This document shows, one piece after another, positions 8,028 through 16,722 of a stretch of DNA of 16,722 nucleotides. The DNA is from Gryganskiella cystojenkinii (Eukaryota; Mortierellomycota; Mortierellomycetes; Mortierellales; Mortierellaceae). A model generated the notes under the pieces. It worked only from the letters and a program-made list of their open reading frames with translations, searched no databases and was not told the origin of the DNA. Position numbers and translations under genes: made by a program. The stretch covers positions 1 through 16,722 of the forward strand of contig JAAAIG010000587.1 in NCBI GenBank assembly GCA_015852425.1, given 5' to 3'. Within the stretch, counting starts at the first letter, position 1; every line of letters starts with the position of its first letter.

Positions 8028-11000
8028 ATGTCACCTCTTTCTGCCAAAAGGAGTCGTCTCTCCATGAGGTCAATCTTGGCAGCGGCCGGCATGGTGGGTC
8101 TGGCTCTCTTGGGCACGACTTCTTTCCCATCCGCAAACGCAGCCACGGCCGTCTCTTTTGGAGCTGCCACCGATACCCCCGGATCAATCATCCTTGGAGG
8201 TCTCTCCAGTATGGTCCCTAAACCTCAAAGTGCGATCGATAAGTATCTCACCCCCGGTTTGGTTAACATTACGAACGTCGGGGTCAATGTCGAATCGCCA
8301 ACCCGTGTCACGGTCCATGCCAATGCCTCCTTGACCAACCCTTTCGGACCCGTGAGCATGCCCCTCGGTCAAGTCGGAGTGAGTATTTGGTTGGATAACG
8401 TCAGTTTGGCCAACATTACTACCTCGGATGTCACCATTAGCGCCGGTACTGCACCCATCGGATTCAATGCCACGATCGATGTCGCGGACGGTTCCAAGAA
8501 TCCCGCTCTCCAGACTTCGATCACCAACTTGGTTGTCTCGTTGATCGGAGGTGCTACCCCCTCAGGACCCCCACCTGTGCTTGTTATCAAAGATGTCACC
8601 ATCTCTGGCAATCACTTGGGTATGGATCCCATTACTGTTCCTGTTCAACGAACTCCCAAAGCTCCCATCCCTAAACCAAAGGTCGGTGTCATTGTCTCAA
8701 ACGGAACCACGACCACTCCTCCTCCTCCTCCAGTCGTCGGCTTGGGTGGTATCCTCAACCCCAATATTACACTGGCCTGGCCCGTGTTAAACAAGGTTGT
8801 CCTCAAGGCCGTCGCTGGTGCTCAGTTGACTGCTGGTGTGGGTTTCTCTTGGAATAACCCTTTGAACATTGCTGTGGATGTGCCCTATATCTCGATTGAT
8901 ATCGGTTTGAACGGCACTCGTGTCGTCACGGTCGGTATTGAGGCCATTCATTTGGCCCCCGGTCCCATGACCGCAGATACGTTGGTCGATTTCAAGTTCA
9001 ACAACGACCCTCAAGCCTCTGTCCAAGTCGGCGCTTTTGTCCATGACTTCCTTGCAGGTGAGTTAGACATATATTTTTTCTTCTTCAGTGCCGTTGATGT
9101 TTATATTTGTTATACTCGAAGGGTTTGGCTATTGATCTAACTTGTTTTCATTTTCCCTTTCCCCTCTTTCTCTCTTTTCCTTTCTATATATTAGGTGAGT
9201 TGCATCAGGTCCTCAACATTGGTAACCTCACCTTTGGTACCCCCGGGGGCAACACCACTGCGACCGGTCAATTGTTGAACACGCTCTTCAGTGGTCTCAC
9301 CGTGGACTTGCCCCTCATGGGCGTGAGCACCGTCGCCATCGAAACCCTTTTACTCAGCTACATCAAGCCCTACCTGCCCTTTGATATCAGCAAGCTCGGT
9401 GGCGCCACCGGTGTCTCATCTCTCTTGCAGTACCTCCAGGGTCTTACAGTTGCCACTGCTCCCGGCCATACCTTGATCATCTCGCCCAAGATTGTCTTGC
9501 CCTTCCCTTTCCTCTTGGATTTGAACATTCCTTACTTCGCACTGGATATTAACCTCAACAACCAGATGCTCGGTCAATTGTTCCTGGCCAATTTGGTTGG
9601 TACCGGTCAAGGTCAGGTCACGATCTCTGGTGGTATCGGCGTGGTGTTTAAGGAGCCCAGTCTACAGATCCCAGCCACAGTTGCCAAATTAGTTAATGGT
9701 CTCTTGACGGGCGCGCCTGGATCGCTCGATATCCTGGCCGGTGTCTCCAATTTGGCGATCGGTCTGTCCCCCGCGGATGCGATCAACACCTTGAACGATG
9801 TCAATGTCGCTCTGCCAATTTCCTCCGTAATCACTGGTACGATCAACACTGGTAACCTGTTGCAGTCCGTCATATCCCAAACCAACGTCACAATCGCCAA
9901 CAATGCCGTCTCGATCAAGGTCGGTTCACTCGCTGCGTTTACGATTCATGAAGCCTCGATCGCAGTATTGCCCAACAACATGATCACCGCCGGCATCAAC
10001 CTGGATGTCTTCTTGGGTTTGCCTATTGTTGCCGATATCGGCTATTTCGGTCTTCAGTTGCAGTTGGATGGCGCTCAACTCGCCGGTGTCTCTTTGAACA
10101 CCGGATTGAACTATGCTGGAGGTACAGTCAGCATGAACGCTGGTGTTGCCATTTCTGTTGGTACCGGTCCCGCGATCAGCGGTAACGTCGCCAAGCTCAT
10201 CAACGCTGTCATTGCTCACAAGTCTGTCAACAGCACCATCGGTATCTCTGGTGTTGTTATTGGTGAATCCTCCACCGATGTCATCGATGCCCTCTCCGGT
10301 ATCTCCGTTCAGCTCCCCTTGGGTGGTCTCCTCGGCAACACCTGTAAGTACACGCTTTTTTGTGGTTGCGATTTTTGCTCTGTTTGATCTAACTAACTCG
10401 ATTTGTTTTTTATCAACTCTCTGTTTCTTCCATTACTGCGTCAAATAATAGCTGTCCCTACTTTGTCCACTGGATTCTTGAACAGCACTCTCGCCGAGCT
10501 TGGTCTCTCCGTCTCGGGCTTCTCCTTGTCTTCGATCCCCAATGCCGGCCTCCGTGTTGGCGCAACCGCAGCCTTCGCGAACCCTTTCCCCATTTCGGTC
10601 ACGGTCCCCTATATCGGTGTCTCTGGTGGACTCGACAACGTCGATATCCTCACCCTCGGTATCGAGAACCTCGCTGCCCTTCCCGGTCCCAACTCACTTC
10701 AGGCCGAGCTCGATCTCAACTTCAACAACGCGGTCGTTGCTCAGACCAAAGTTGCTACGTTCTTAGGCGAGATCTTGGGAGGTCAACTCGGAAACACTCC
10801 CGAAGCCATCACGGCTCATAACTTGCGTATCGGTGCCTCACCCACCGATTACTTTGATCTCTTGTCCCAGGTGAACATTGCAATCCCCTCCAAGGACATC
10901 TTGAACCAGGCGAACGTGAACATGATAACGAGCAAGTTGAGTCTCAACATTACTCAGATGGCCGATAACCTCTTGAACAGTGTCCAGCTCGGCGCCATCT

Positions 11001-14000
11001 CTGCGGATCTGACCAAGGCCCCCGTCATGAACTTGGGTGCCTCGCTCTCGGTCAACAATTTTTCCTTGCCGGTCGCGGTCAACATTGGTTATTTCGGGGT
11101 CGATGTTGCTTTTGACACTGCTGCTTTGGCCCATATCGATGTTCCCTCGATTACGATCACGAGCGCCAACAACAAGTTGACGGTCGCGATTAAGGCCGCG
11201 ATCACGATCCAGGACACACCCACGATCCAGTCGGATATTGCTGGACTCGTTAACTATTTCATCACCAATACCACAGCTTCGCCCGTCAACAGCCTGGTTA
11301 TCTCCAAGCCCCTGGTTGGTGCCTCGATCACGGATAACATTCAGACGTTCGCGCTGATCAAGTACCCTGTTGCTCTTCCTGCGCTCTTGGCCAAGGCCAA
11401 GGTATATGTCAACAACTTGTTGAATAGCGCAGCAGGTGGACTGAACTTGAATAACGTTGCCCTGTCTGGTTTGGTCGTCGATCTCAACAGTCCCTCGGTC
11501 ATCAGTGTTCAGGGTGGTATCCAGATCAAGAACTTGACTTTGCCCGCGGATATCAGCGTCAGCTACGTTGGTGTCTCTCTTGGCTTGGACTCGACCCCAC
11601 TTGCAAACGTGACTATCCCTCAGCTGGCGCTCACCAACGCCAACAACACCTTGTCGGTCAACTTTAACGTTCTTGTCAATATCCAACAGTCCACGGATGT
11701 CAGCACCCAGATTGCCCATTTGGTCGGTGCTCTCCTTTACCCTGGTCAGGTCACTCCCCCCACTGCCCTCTCAATCTACAACCCAGTCTTTGGTGGAGAT
11801 GCCAACCATCTGTTCCATATTCTCTCCCAGATCAAGATCAACATCGGTCTTGCTCCTTACCTCCAAAAGATTGGCACCATGGTCAACGGTATGTTGGCCG
11901 GTGGTACGGGTAGCAACTTGCTCGCCGGTTTGGATATCGGCTCCTTGGTCGTCGACCTCAACACGCCTCAGACCATCGGTATCGATGCCGCGATCTCGAT
12001 CAAGAACATTACCATCCCTGCCGCGATCAAGCTCAACTATGTCGGTGTCAACGTTGCCATCAATACCATTGGTCTTGCCCAGATCTCGGTACCCTCGTTC
12101 ACTCTTGGTTCCAGCAACGGCGCCTTGGTGATCACGGCCCATGTGGATGTCGCACTCTTGACCAGCGATGCCCTGACCCAGGCTATTACTAGCCTAGTCT
12201 CGGGTGTCATTGCAAACCAGACCACTCCAGCCACCAATGTGGTTATCTCTGGAATCACCTTTGGAGGTTCGCCCACGAATGTGTTCACGATCTTGTCCGG
12301 TATCGCTGTCCCGATCAACGTGGCTCCTTATATCAACAAGATCCCCGCTCTCCTGGCTGGATCCTCGTCCATGTTGAACAGCGTTGCCATCAGCAACTTG
12401 GTCGTTGACTTGAACTCGCCCCAGGTCATTGGCATTGATGCGGGTGTTTTGATCAAGAACATTACCTTGCCTGCTCAAATCAAGTTGAACTATCTCGGTG
12501 CCAATGTCGCGATCGGTCAGGTGCCCCTGCTCCAGCTTGGTGTCCCCTCGTTTACCATGACCCCAAAGAACGGTGATCTCGACATTTCCTTGCACTTGAG
12601 TTTGGCCCTGCAAGAAAGTGTTGCTTTGACCCAGACCATTAATGGATTGGTACAGGTTGTTCTCGCTGGCCAACCCATACCCTCGACTCAACTCGTTATC
12701 TCGGGTGCCGCCTTCGGAGGTTCGCCCACCAATGTTTTCACGTTCTTGCAAGGTGTCAAGATTCCCTTGGATGTCACCTCGATCTTGAACAAAGCTCTCA
12801 GCAGCACTGGTGGTGCCGCCGGTGCATCCTCGTTGTTGAACAGCATCGCAATTAGCAACCTCGCCGTCGATTTGAACTCTCCTCAGGTCATTGGCATCGA
12901 TGCTTCGGTTCTCGTCAAGAATTTTACGCTCCCTGCACAGGTGAAGTTGAACTATGTCGGTGCCAACATCGCTCTCGGCTCGACCCCCTTGGCCAACATT
13001 GCTATTCCCACCTTCACGTTTGGACCCCAGGGTAACGATCTCGCCTTGTCTGTACATGTCAATGTCGCGCTGTTGAACAGCCCTCAATTGTCCTCGACCA
13101 TCTCGGGTCTCGTTGGCGCTATCCTCGGTAACCAGACCTTGCCTACCACCAATGTGGTTGTCTCTGGAGCTGTCTTTGGTGCCTCGTCCACAACCTTTTT
13201 CACTCTTCTCCAGGGGGTCACGATTCCTGTGAACGTTGCGCCTTATATCTCCAAGATTGGCGGCCTGCTCAGTGGTGCCGGTTCGCTCCTCAATGGCGTC
13301 GATCTTTCCGGTCTCGCTGTCAACTTGAACCAGGCTCCCGTCATCGGTATTGATGCCAACGTTGCGGTCAAGAACTTGACTCTGCCTGCTAAGCTCAATG
13401 TCGGTTACCTCGGATTGGATGTTGCGATCAACAACGTCCCCATTGTTCATGTTGCGATCCCTAAACTCGTCTTGGGTTCGACTGGATCTGATCTCACCAT
13501 CGGTACTCACGTCGATATCACTCTTCAAGAGACGGACGCCTCCGAGACCTTGGTCGCTGGTTTGATTAACGCTGTTGTTGCTGGTCAAGTTCCTCAGGGT
13601 ACAGTCACCATCTCGGGTATTGCTTTCGGTCCTAGCCAGAGCAACGTCTTTACGATCTTGCAGGGCGTCTCGATCCCCATCCCTATCAGCAAGATCCTGT
13701 CCCTCGCCCCTGCGACCTCGACCCCTGCCGCAAACTCGACCTCAATCTTGAACGCATTGTCCCTCCAGAGCGCTGACATCAACATGAAAACTCCTCCCAG
13801 CATCGGTGCTGATGTCAAGCTTGCGCTTTTGGGTTACTCTTTCAACGCCCAATTGCTGTTGTCGTATGTCAGCGTCAGTGCCTTTTTGGATACTACTCCT
13901 CTCGCCACGGTCACTGTCCCCAGTATCACCTTGTCTTCGACCAGCAACGAAGTCGATTTGAGCGTCCATGCTCTTGTCAACCTAGCCAGCGGTTCCGATA

Positions 14001-15481
14001 TCCAGGCTAAGGTCGCCAACATTATCAACGGAGTCATTAACAACGGTACCGCCCAGAGTACCAACTTGGTCGTGTCCAACATTGCCTTTGGTGGTTCCGC
14101 CTCGAGAACTTTCCATATCCTGGACAAGGTCAAAGTCTCGGTTCCTTTGGCCCCTTACATCCAGCAGTTGACTGGTCTCGTTGGTGGATTGCTGTCTGGT
14201 TCAGCTCCCGCCGCTGGTGCCGCTGCCCCTGCCATCAGCGTCACGCAAATGGATATCTCTGCCACGGGTCCCAATGATCTCTCGGTCGCTGTTGGAGCCT
14301 CAATCGGTGGTATCGGTTCCAAGATCTCGGTTGAGATGCCCTATATTGGTCTCCAGGTCACTGCCGGCGGAGCTGGTTTCGTTTATCCAACCATCAACAA
14401 CTTGGCACTCTCGAACGGTCATCTCTCCTTGACATTGGCTCTTCCCTTCCAACCCGCTGCCAAGAACATTGTCTCCTCGCTTTCGACTCCAGTTAGCCAG
14501 CTCATGTTCTCGACTGTTGGCACTGTCCCCGGTTCCTTGGTCGCTGGCAACATCCTCTTTGGCGCCTCCGCCAACCAGGCTTTCAACATTGCGTCGCAGG
14601 TCTCAGTCACTATCCAGTTGAACTCGGTCTTCCAGAAGGCTCAGGCTTACATCAACGCGCATAACCCTCTTCATGTGACGGATATGAACACAGTCATGAC
14701 CACGACGGGTATTCAGGCGAGCTTGGCACTTCCCGGCATCCCCATGGGTTCGTTGCCCTTGAAGATGAACTTTGCTATTTCCTTGTCGGGCTACTACCAG
14801 GCTAAGCCCATCCTCACGATCCAGGCGACCAGTATGCAATTGGCGACCTCGCCTTGGGCTCTTGGTGCCAGTATCACCTCGGTCGATGCCAATTTTGGCC
14901 CCGCTTTGGCCGGTATGCTGCCCAACATTCTCGAGTGGAAGAACGCTCTTCAAGATGTGACTCTCGGTGGTGTCACTTTGGGATCCTTCACAGCCCTGCA
15001 AGGATTGACCATCACTCCACCCGTCGTGACCTTGTGGGATGTTTCCCTGCCTTTGGGTCAGCTCAAGGCTCATTTGTCCCCACTTGGTATGGATTTCGCC
15101 GCCGCGTTCACGAACAAGGGTCCCCTCCGAGTCGATGTCGGTACGGTTGATATTATGATCCAACAGGGTCCTACGATTAACGTGATCGAGATTACAAGCT
15201 TGGGTGGTCCTATCCACTTGAACAACTATGCTCAGGCGAACGGCGTGAACTCACTGTCCATGAACGCGTCCTTGAAGTTCAGTTTCTTGCAGTTCTTTAC
15301 CATCCTGGCTAAGTTGTTGAACCCGGCTCAGAACTTCCAGTTTGTGTTCAACATGCGGACGTCGGGTGGTCAGCCCATGCCCTGGTTGCAAAACGCGTTG
15401 AACGGTGTCCCTGCTGCGATCTTTAGTAACTTATTGCCGATCCTCGCCAAGGCCTTGGGACATGTTAGTTTTGGTATCTAA
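8028..15481 (+). CDS. Giant secreted tandem beta-domain (DUF3712/LEA2-like) protein, 2402 aa
   Basis: Exons are 8028-9057, 9195-10343 and 10452-15481, both junctions phase 1, giving 2402 residues. The N-terminus has basic residues, a hydrophobic core (about 16-29) and an ANA|A signal-peptidase site after residue 38. Met13 would also give a normal signal peptide. I see no C-terminal membrane segment or GPI signal, so it is probably secreted or surface-associated. The mature protein is about 15 related units built of alternating hydrophobic strands plus short helices. A Pro5 linker is at 231-235. The central units carry a VVDLNSP-like strand at residues 910, 1068, 1226, 1377, 1531, 1682 and 1833. 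Typical unit order is VDLN-P, K-NITLPA, LNY-G, VPSFT, a helix L--LV--V-, then VISG--FGGS-TNVF-IL-GV-IP. The pattern resembles fungal DUF3712 and LEA2/WHy-type beta-sandwich domains (family call by eye). Many N-x-S/T sequons fit passage through the secretory pathway. There is no Cys and very little Arg. No enzyme motif is visible, so a structural or ligand-binding role is likelier than catalysis. Confidence 0.85.
9058..9194 (+). other. Giant-gene intron 1 (137 bp), flanked by a 9-bp direct repeat
   Basis: The donor is GCAG|GTGAGT and the acceptor ATATTAG|GTGAGT, phase 1. AGGTGAGTT spans both splice sites (9056-9064 and 9193-9201). A branch-like TTGATCTAAC lies at 9132-9141, before a long pyrimidine tract. 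Reading through the intron stops at TAA 9138-9140, giving a 370-residue truncated product. Confidence 0.9.
10344..10451 (+). other. Giant-gene intron 2 (108 bp)
   Basis: The donor is ACCT|GTAAGT and the acceptor AATAATAG|CTGTCC, phase 1. The branch-like sequence TTGATCTAAC recurs at 10384-10393 and runs into a second CTAAC. Retention would stop at TGA 10385-10387. It sits close to the junction between two repeat units. Confidence 0.9.
11000..14300 (+). repeat. Tandem coding repeats, period about 453-477 bp
   Basis: Within exon 3 the codons for the VVDLN-like strand start at 11000, 11474, 11948, 12401, 12863, 13316, 13769 and, more weakly, 14246. The spacings are 474, 474, 453, 462, 453, 453 and 477 bp. 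The units at 12401 and 12863 are the closest pair, sharing for example the DLNSPQVIGIDA block. DNA identity is moderate, so the repeats are old and diverged rather than a fresh satellite. Units before 11000 and after 14300 belong to the same protein but are more degenerate. Confidence 0.85.
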
Positions 15482-15731
15482 AAAAAAACTGAGAAAATAC
15501 TGTCTCGTATGTTCACTCTCGCTCTTTGATGAAACTCTCTGTCTCTTTCTTCAGATCGCTATTTTTTTCTTAATCGATGTTGTACAATAGAAAGAAAAAA
15601 AAGAATCATCGTTGTAGACAACCCTTTTATTCATCTTCCTTCTTCTACTCTCTCTCATCTATTACCCACCCTTGTATGTAAAAAGTAATTTATTCCCCCT
15701 TCCATCATCTATTCGTCCTCGCAACAATGTC
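15482..15731 (+). other. 3' flank of the giant gene
   Basis: The stop codon is followed at once by a run of A and then T/C-rich DNA. I see no plus-strand AATAAA in this stretch, so the polyadenylation signal is probably a variant. A minus-strand AATAAA (plus TTTATT, 15689-15694) lies about 40 bp past the stop of the weak minus-strand frame described next. The two transcription units, if both real, would converge here. Confidence 0.45.
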
Positions 15732-16001
15732 TCAATAATAATGACAAAATTCTTTCTTATCTGCATACTCTGCAACACGCTGCAAAACCAAGGTCGCGCC
15801 ATTTTGGAGTAAAGCGGCGCCTCGAGGAGAGGAACTCTTGCGTTGTCCTGCTTTTAGCGAGAGGGAGCTACTTGAAGGAAAGGATTCCAAGTTTGTGTCT
15901 TTTTCTTGATAGAGGAGGACAGCATGAGACAAGGACATGGCCTGGGGAGGAAAGCGTGGATATGCCAAGAGTGTCTTGAGAGAAAAGGGATCCGAACAGG
16001 C
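15732..16001 (-). pseudogene. Possible terminal exon or gene relic (89 codons)
   Basis: A minus-strand frame is open from just after a potential acceptor (CTGTGACAG|GCC) to a TGA at 15732-15734. It contains a segment like L-A-Y-P-R-F-P-P-Q-A-M-S-L-S-H-A-V-L-L and a Ser-rich middle. An internal ATG at 15938 would give 68 residues. A minus-strand AATAAA follows the stop. I recognise no family, and no upstream exon is convincing within the window. Part of the segment is repeated in degenerate form near 16175-16230, which suggests a decaying duplicated element. It could equally be a chance frame. Confidence 0.22.
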
Positions 16002-16193
16002 CTGTCACAGGATATTAATGGCCAGTGCCCGAATTTTCACTCCTTTTTTTTTTTTTGCCACCAATTTTTGAATTCCTTCCAAAAACAAGCGAGGACAGGG
16101 AAACCCTTTGTTTTCATTCGCTCAAGTGATTACCCTCCTGTAATTCTCTTCAACTCACTCTTTCGCTTGATTGTAGACAAGGGCATGGCCTGG
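15927..16193 (+). repeat. Near-identical 19-bp direct repeat
   Basis: AGACAAGGACATGGCCTGG (15927-15945) recurs at 16175-16193 with one mismatch (G for A at the ninth base). Both copies are followed, 30-40 bases on, by a related AGAAAAGG block. This suggests two copies of a diverged unit of about 55-65 bp, roughly 248 bp apart. Confidence 0.6.
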
Positions 16194-16265
16194 TGCCTAT
16201 GTAACATTCATTGTTTGAACAGAAAAGGAATTGATTGTCTGGCGAAAATTCAATTGCGGGAATGA

Positions 16266-16722
16266 GACGAGCTCAATCAATCGCTTTGCCGTAAGGATCC
16301 ATTCAGGGGTTCTGTTTGTGCTGGTCCAATTTGCACTAAACAAAAGGCGTTGTCAGTACTGGATCGTCATTTCTAGGCGCCAAAAAATCGTTTCGCTAGT
16401 GCACAACCAAAGAAAGGAGTTGAGCCGGGGGGAACGGACCACTTTGCATTTGCGCAGAGCATCAAAAAAAAAAAATAATAATCTCGGGATCAAAGTTCAA
16501 TTTCGCATCCAGTCGCATCCTGTTCGTACGTAAAGTGCTATTTTTGCTATTGTTCATCCTTTTATTTAGCGGTTTGCTTTCGCTCTTTTTGCCCTGCAAA
16601 AAAAAGAAAACAAAAGGATGATAGATATGGTGTGGTTGCTGTACAATGAAACAAAGAGTAAAAAAGAAAGAAAGAAAGAAAAGAGAAAAAAGTACAAAGA
16701 AATGAACCGTATAGGTTCCCAA
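16266..16722. other. Gene-free right end with low-complexity tracts
   Basis: No coding region I can support. There is a 12-base A run near 16464 and a purine-rich (GAAA)n-like tract at about 16659-16691. The remaining sequence is AT-rich and unremarkable. Confidence 0.5.

Noticed and set aside
8028..9140. Stand-alone 370-residue protein
   Set aside because: The last residues are translated intron. A canonical GTGAGT donor and a matching acceptor join it to the next exon with the repeat pattern continuing.
10838..11719. 293-codon minus-strand open frame
   Set aside because: Same antisense shadow effect; no independent promoter, splice or domain evidence.
12194..13588. 464-codon minus-strand open frame inside the giant gene
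   Set aside because: It is antisense to exon 3 and reflects the codon bias of the plus-strand repeats. Its translation is rich in Asp, Arg, Gln and Asn and shows no domain.
11000..14300. CRISPR-like or satellite array suggested by regular spacing
   Set aside because: The periodicity is in a continuous coding frame with diverged DNA between units, so it is a protein repeat.
15906..16265. 119-codon plus-strand frame
   Set aside because: It crosses a poly-T tract giving a Phe run, lacks a domain, and overlaps the more plausible minus-strand frame.
1..16722. tRNA genes
   Set aside because: I looked for B-box-like GGTTCGA-type sequences on both strands in the gene-free stretches and found none with a plausible cloverleaf.

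Overview
The window reads as nuclear DNA of a filamentous early-diverging fungus. It has short GT-AG introns (73 to 137 bp) with fungal-style branch sites (CTAAC, TACTAAT), AT- and pyrimidine-rich intergenic DNA, a mitotic-type cyclin, and a very large secreted protein resembling the fungal DUF3712 / LEA2-like beta-domain proteins. The mixture suggests Mucoromycota, perhaps Mortierellomycotina. That placement is an inference from style; no marker gene fixes it.

Layout. Positions 1-631 hold no gene I can support. A four-exon minus-strand gene at 632-3262 encodes a 784-residue B-type-like cyclin with a KEN box in its long disordered N-terminus and a divergent N-terminal cyclin box. A 607-bp intergenic region (3263-3869) lies between it and a divergent, intronless plus-strand gene (3870-4595, 241 residues) that I do not recognise. 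This spacer holds a MluI-type cell-cycle box, an adjacent CACGTG/CCAAT pair, a TATA-like box and a triplicated 10-mer ending 9 bp before the start codon. From about 4622 to 8027 there is a 3.4-kb stretch without a supportable gene. Its last kilobase is pyrimidine-rich and looks like promoter and leader for the next gene.

The dominant feature is the plus-strand gene at 8028-15481. It has three exons and encodes 2402 residues, with a signal peptide followed by about 15 tandem beta-rich units. The central units repeat every 151-159 residues. The protein contains no cysteine at all and no tryptophan between residues 276 and 2194. Exon 2 is phase-symmetric (383 codons) and its 3' splice site abuts a perfect donor-like sequence, so an in-frame exon-skipped isoform is possible. 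The right end (15482-16722) holds the 3' flank of this gene, a weak minus-strand open frame that may be a terminal exon or gene relic, a degenerate duplication, and low-complexity tracts.

The three genes do not form an obvious pathway. The cyclin and the 241-residue gene share a divergent promoter region. The giant secreted repeat protein stands alone and is the best candidate for something undescribed.
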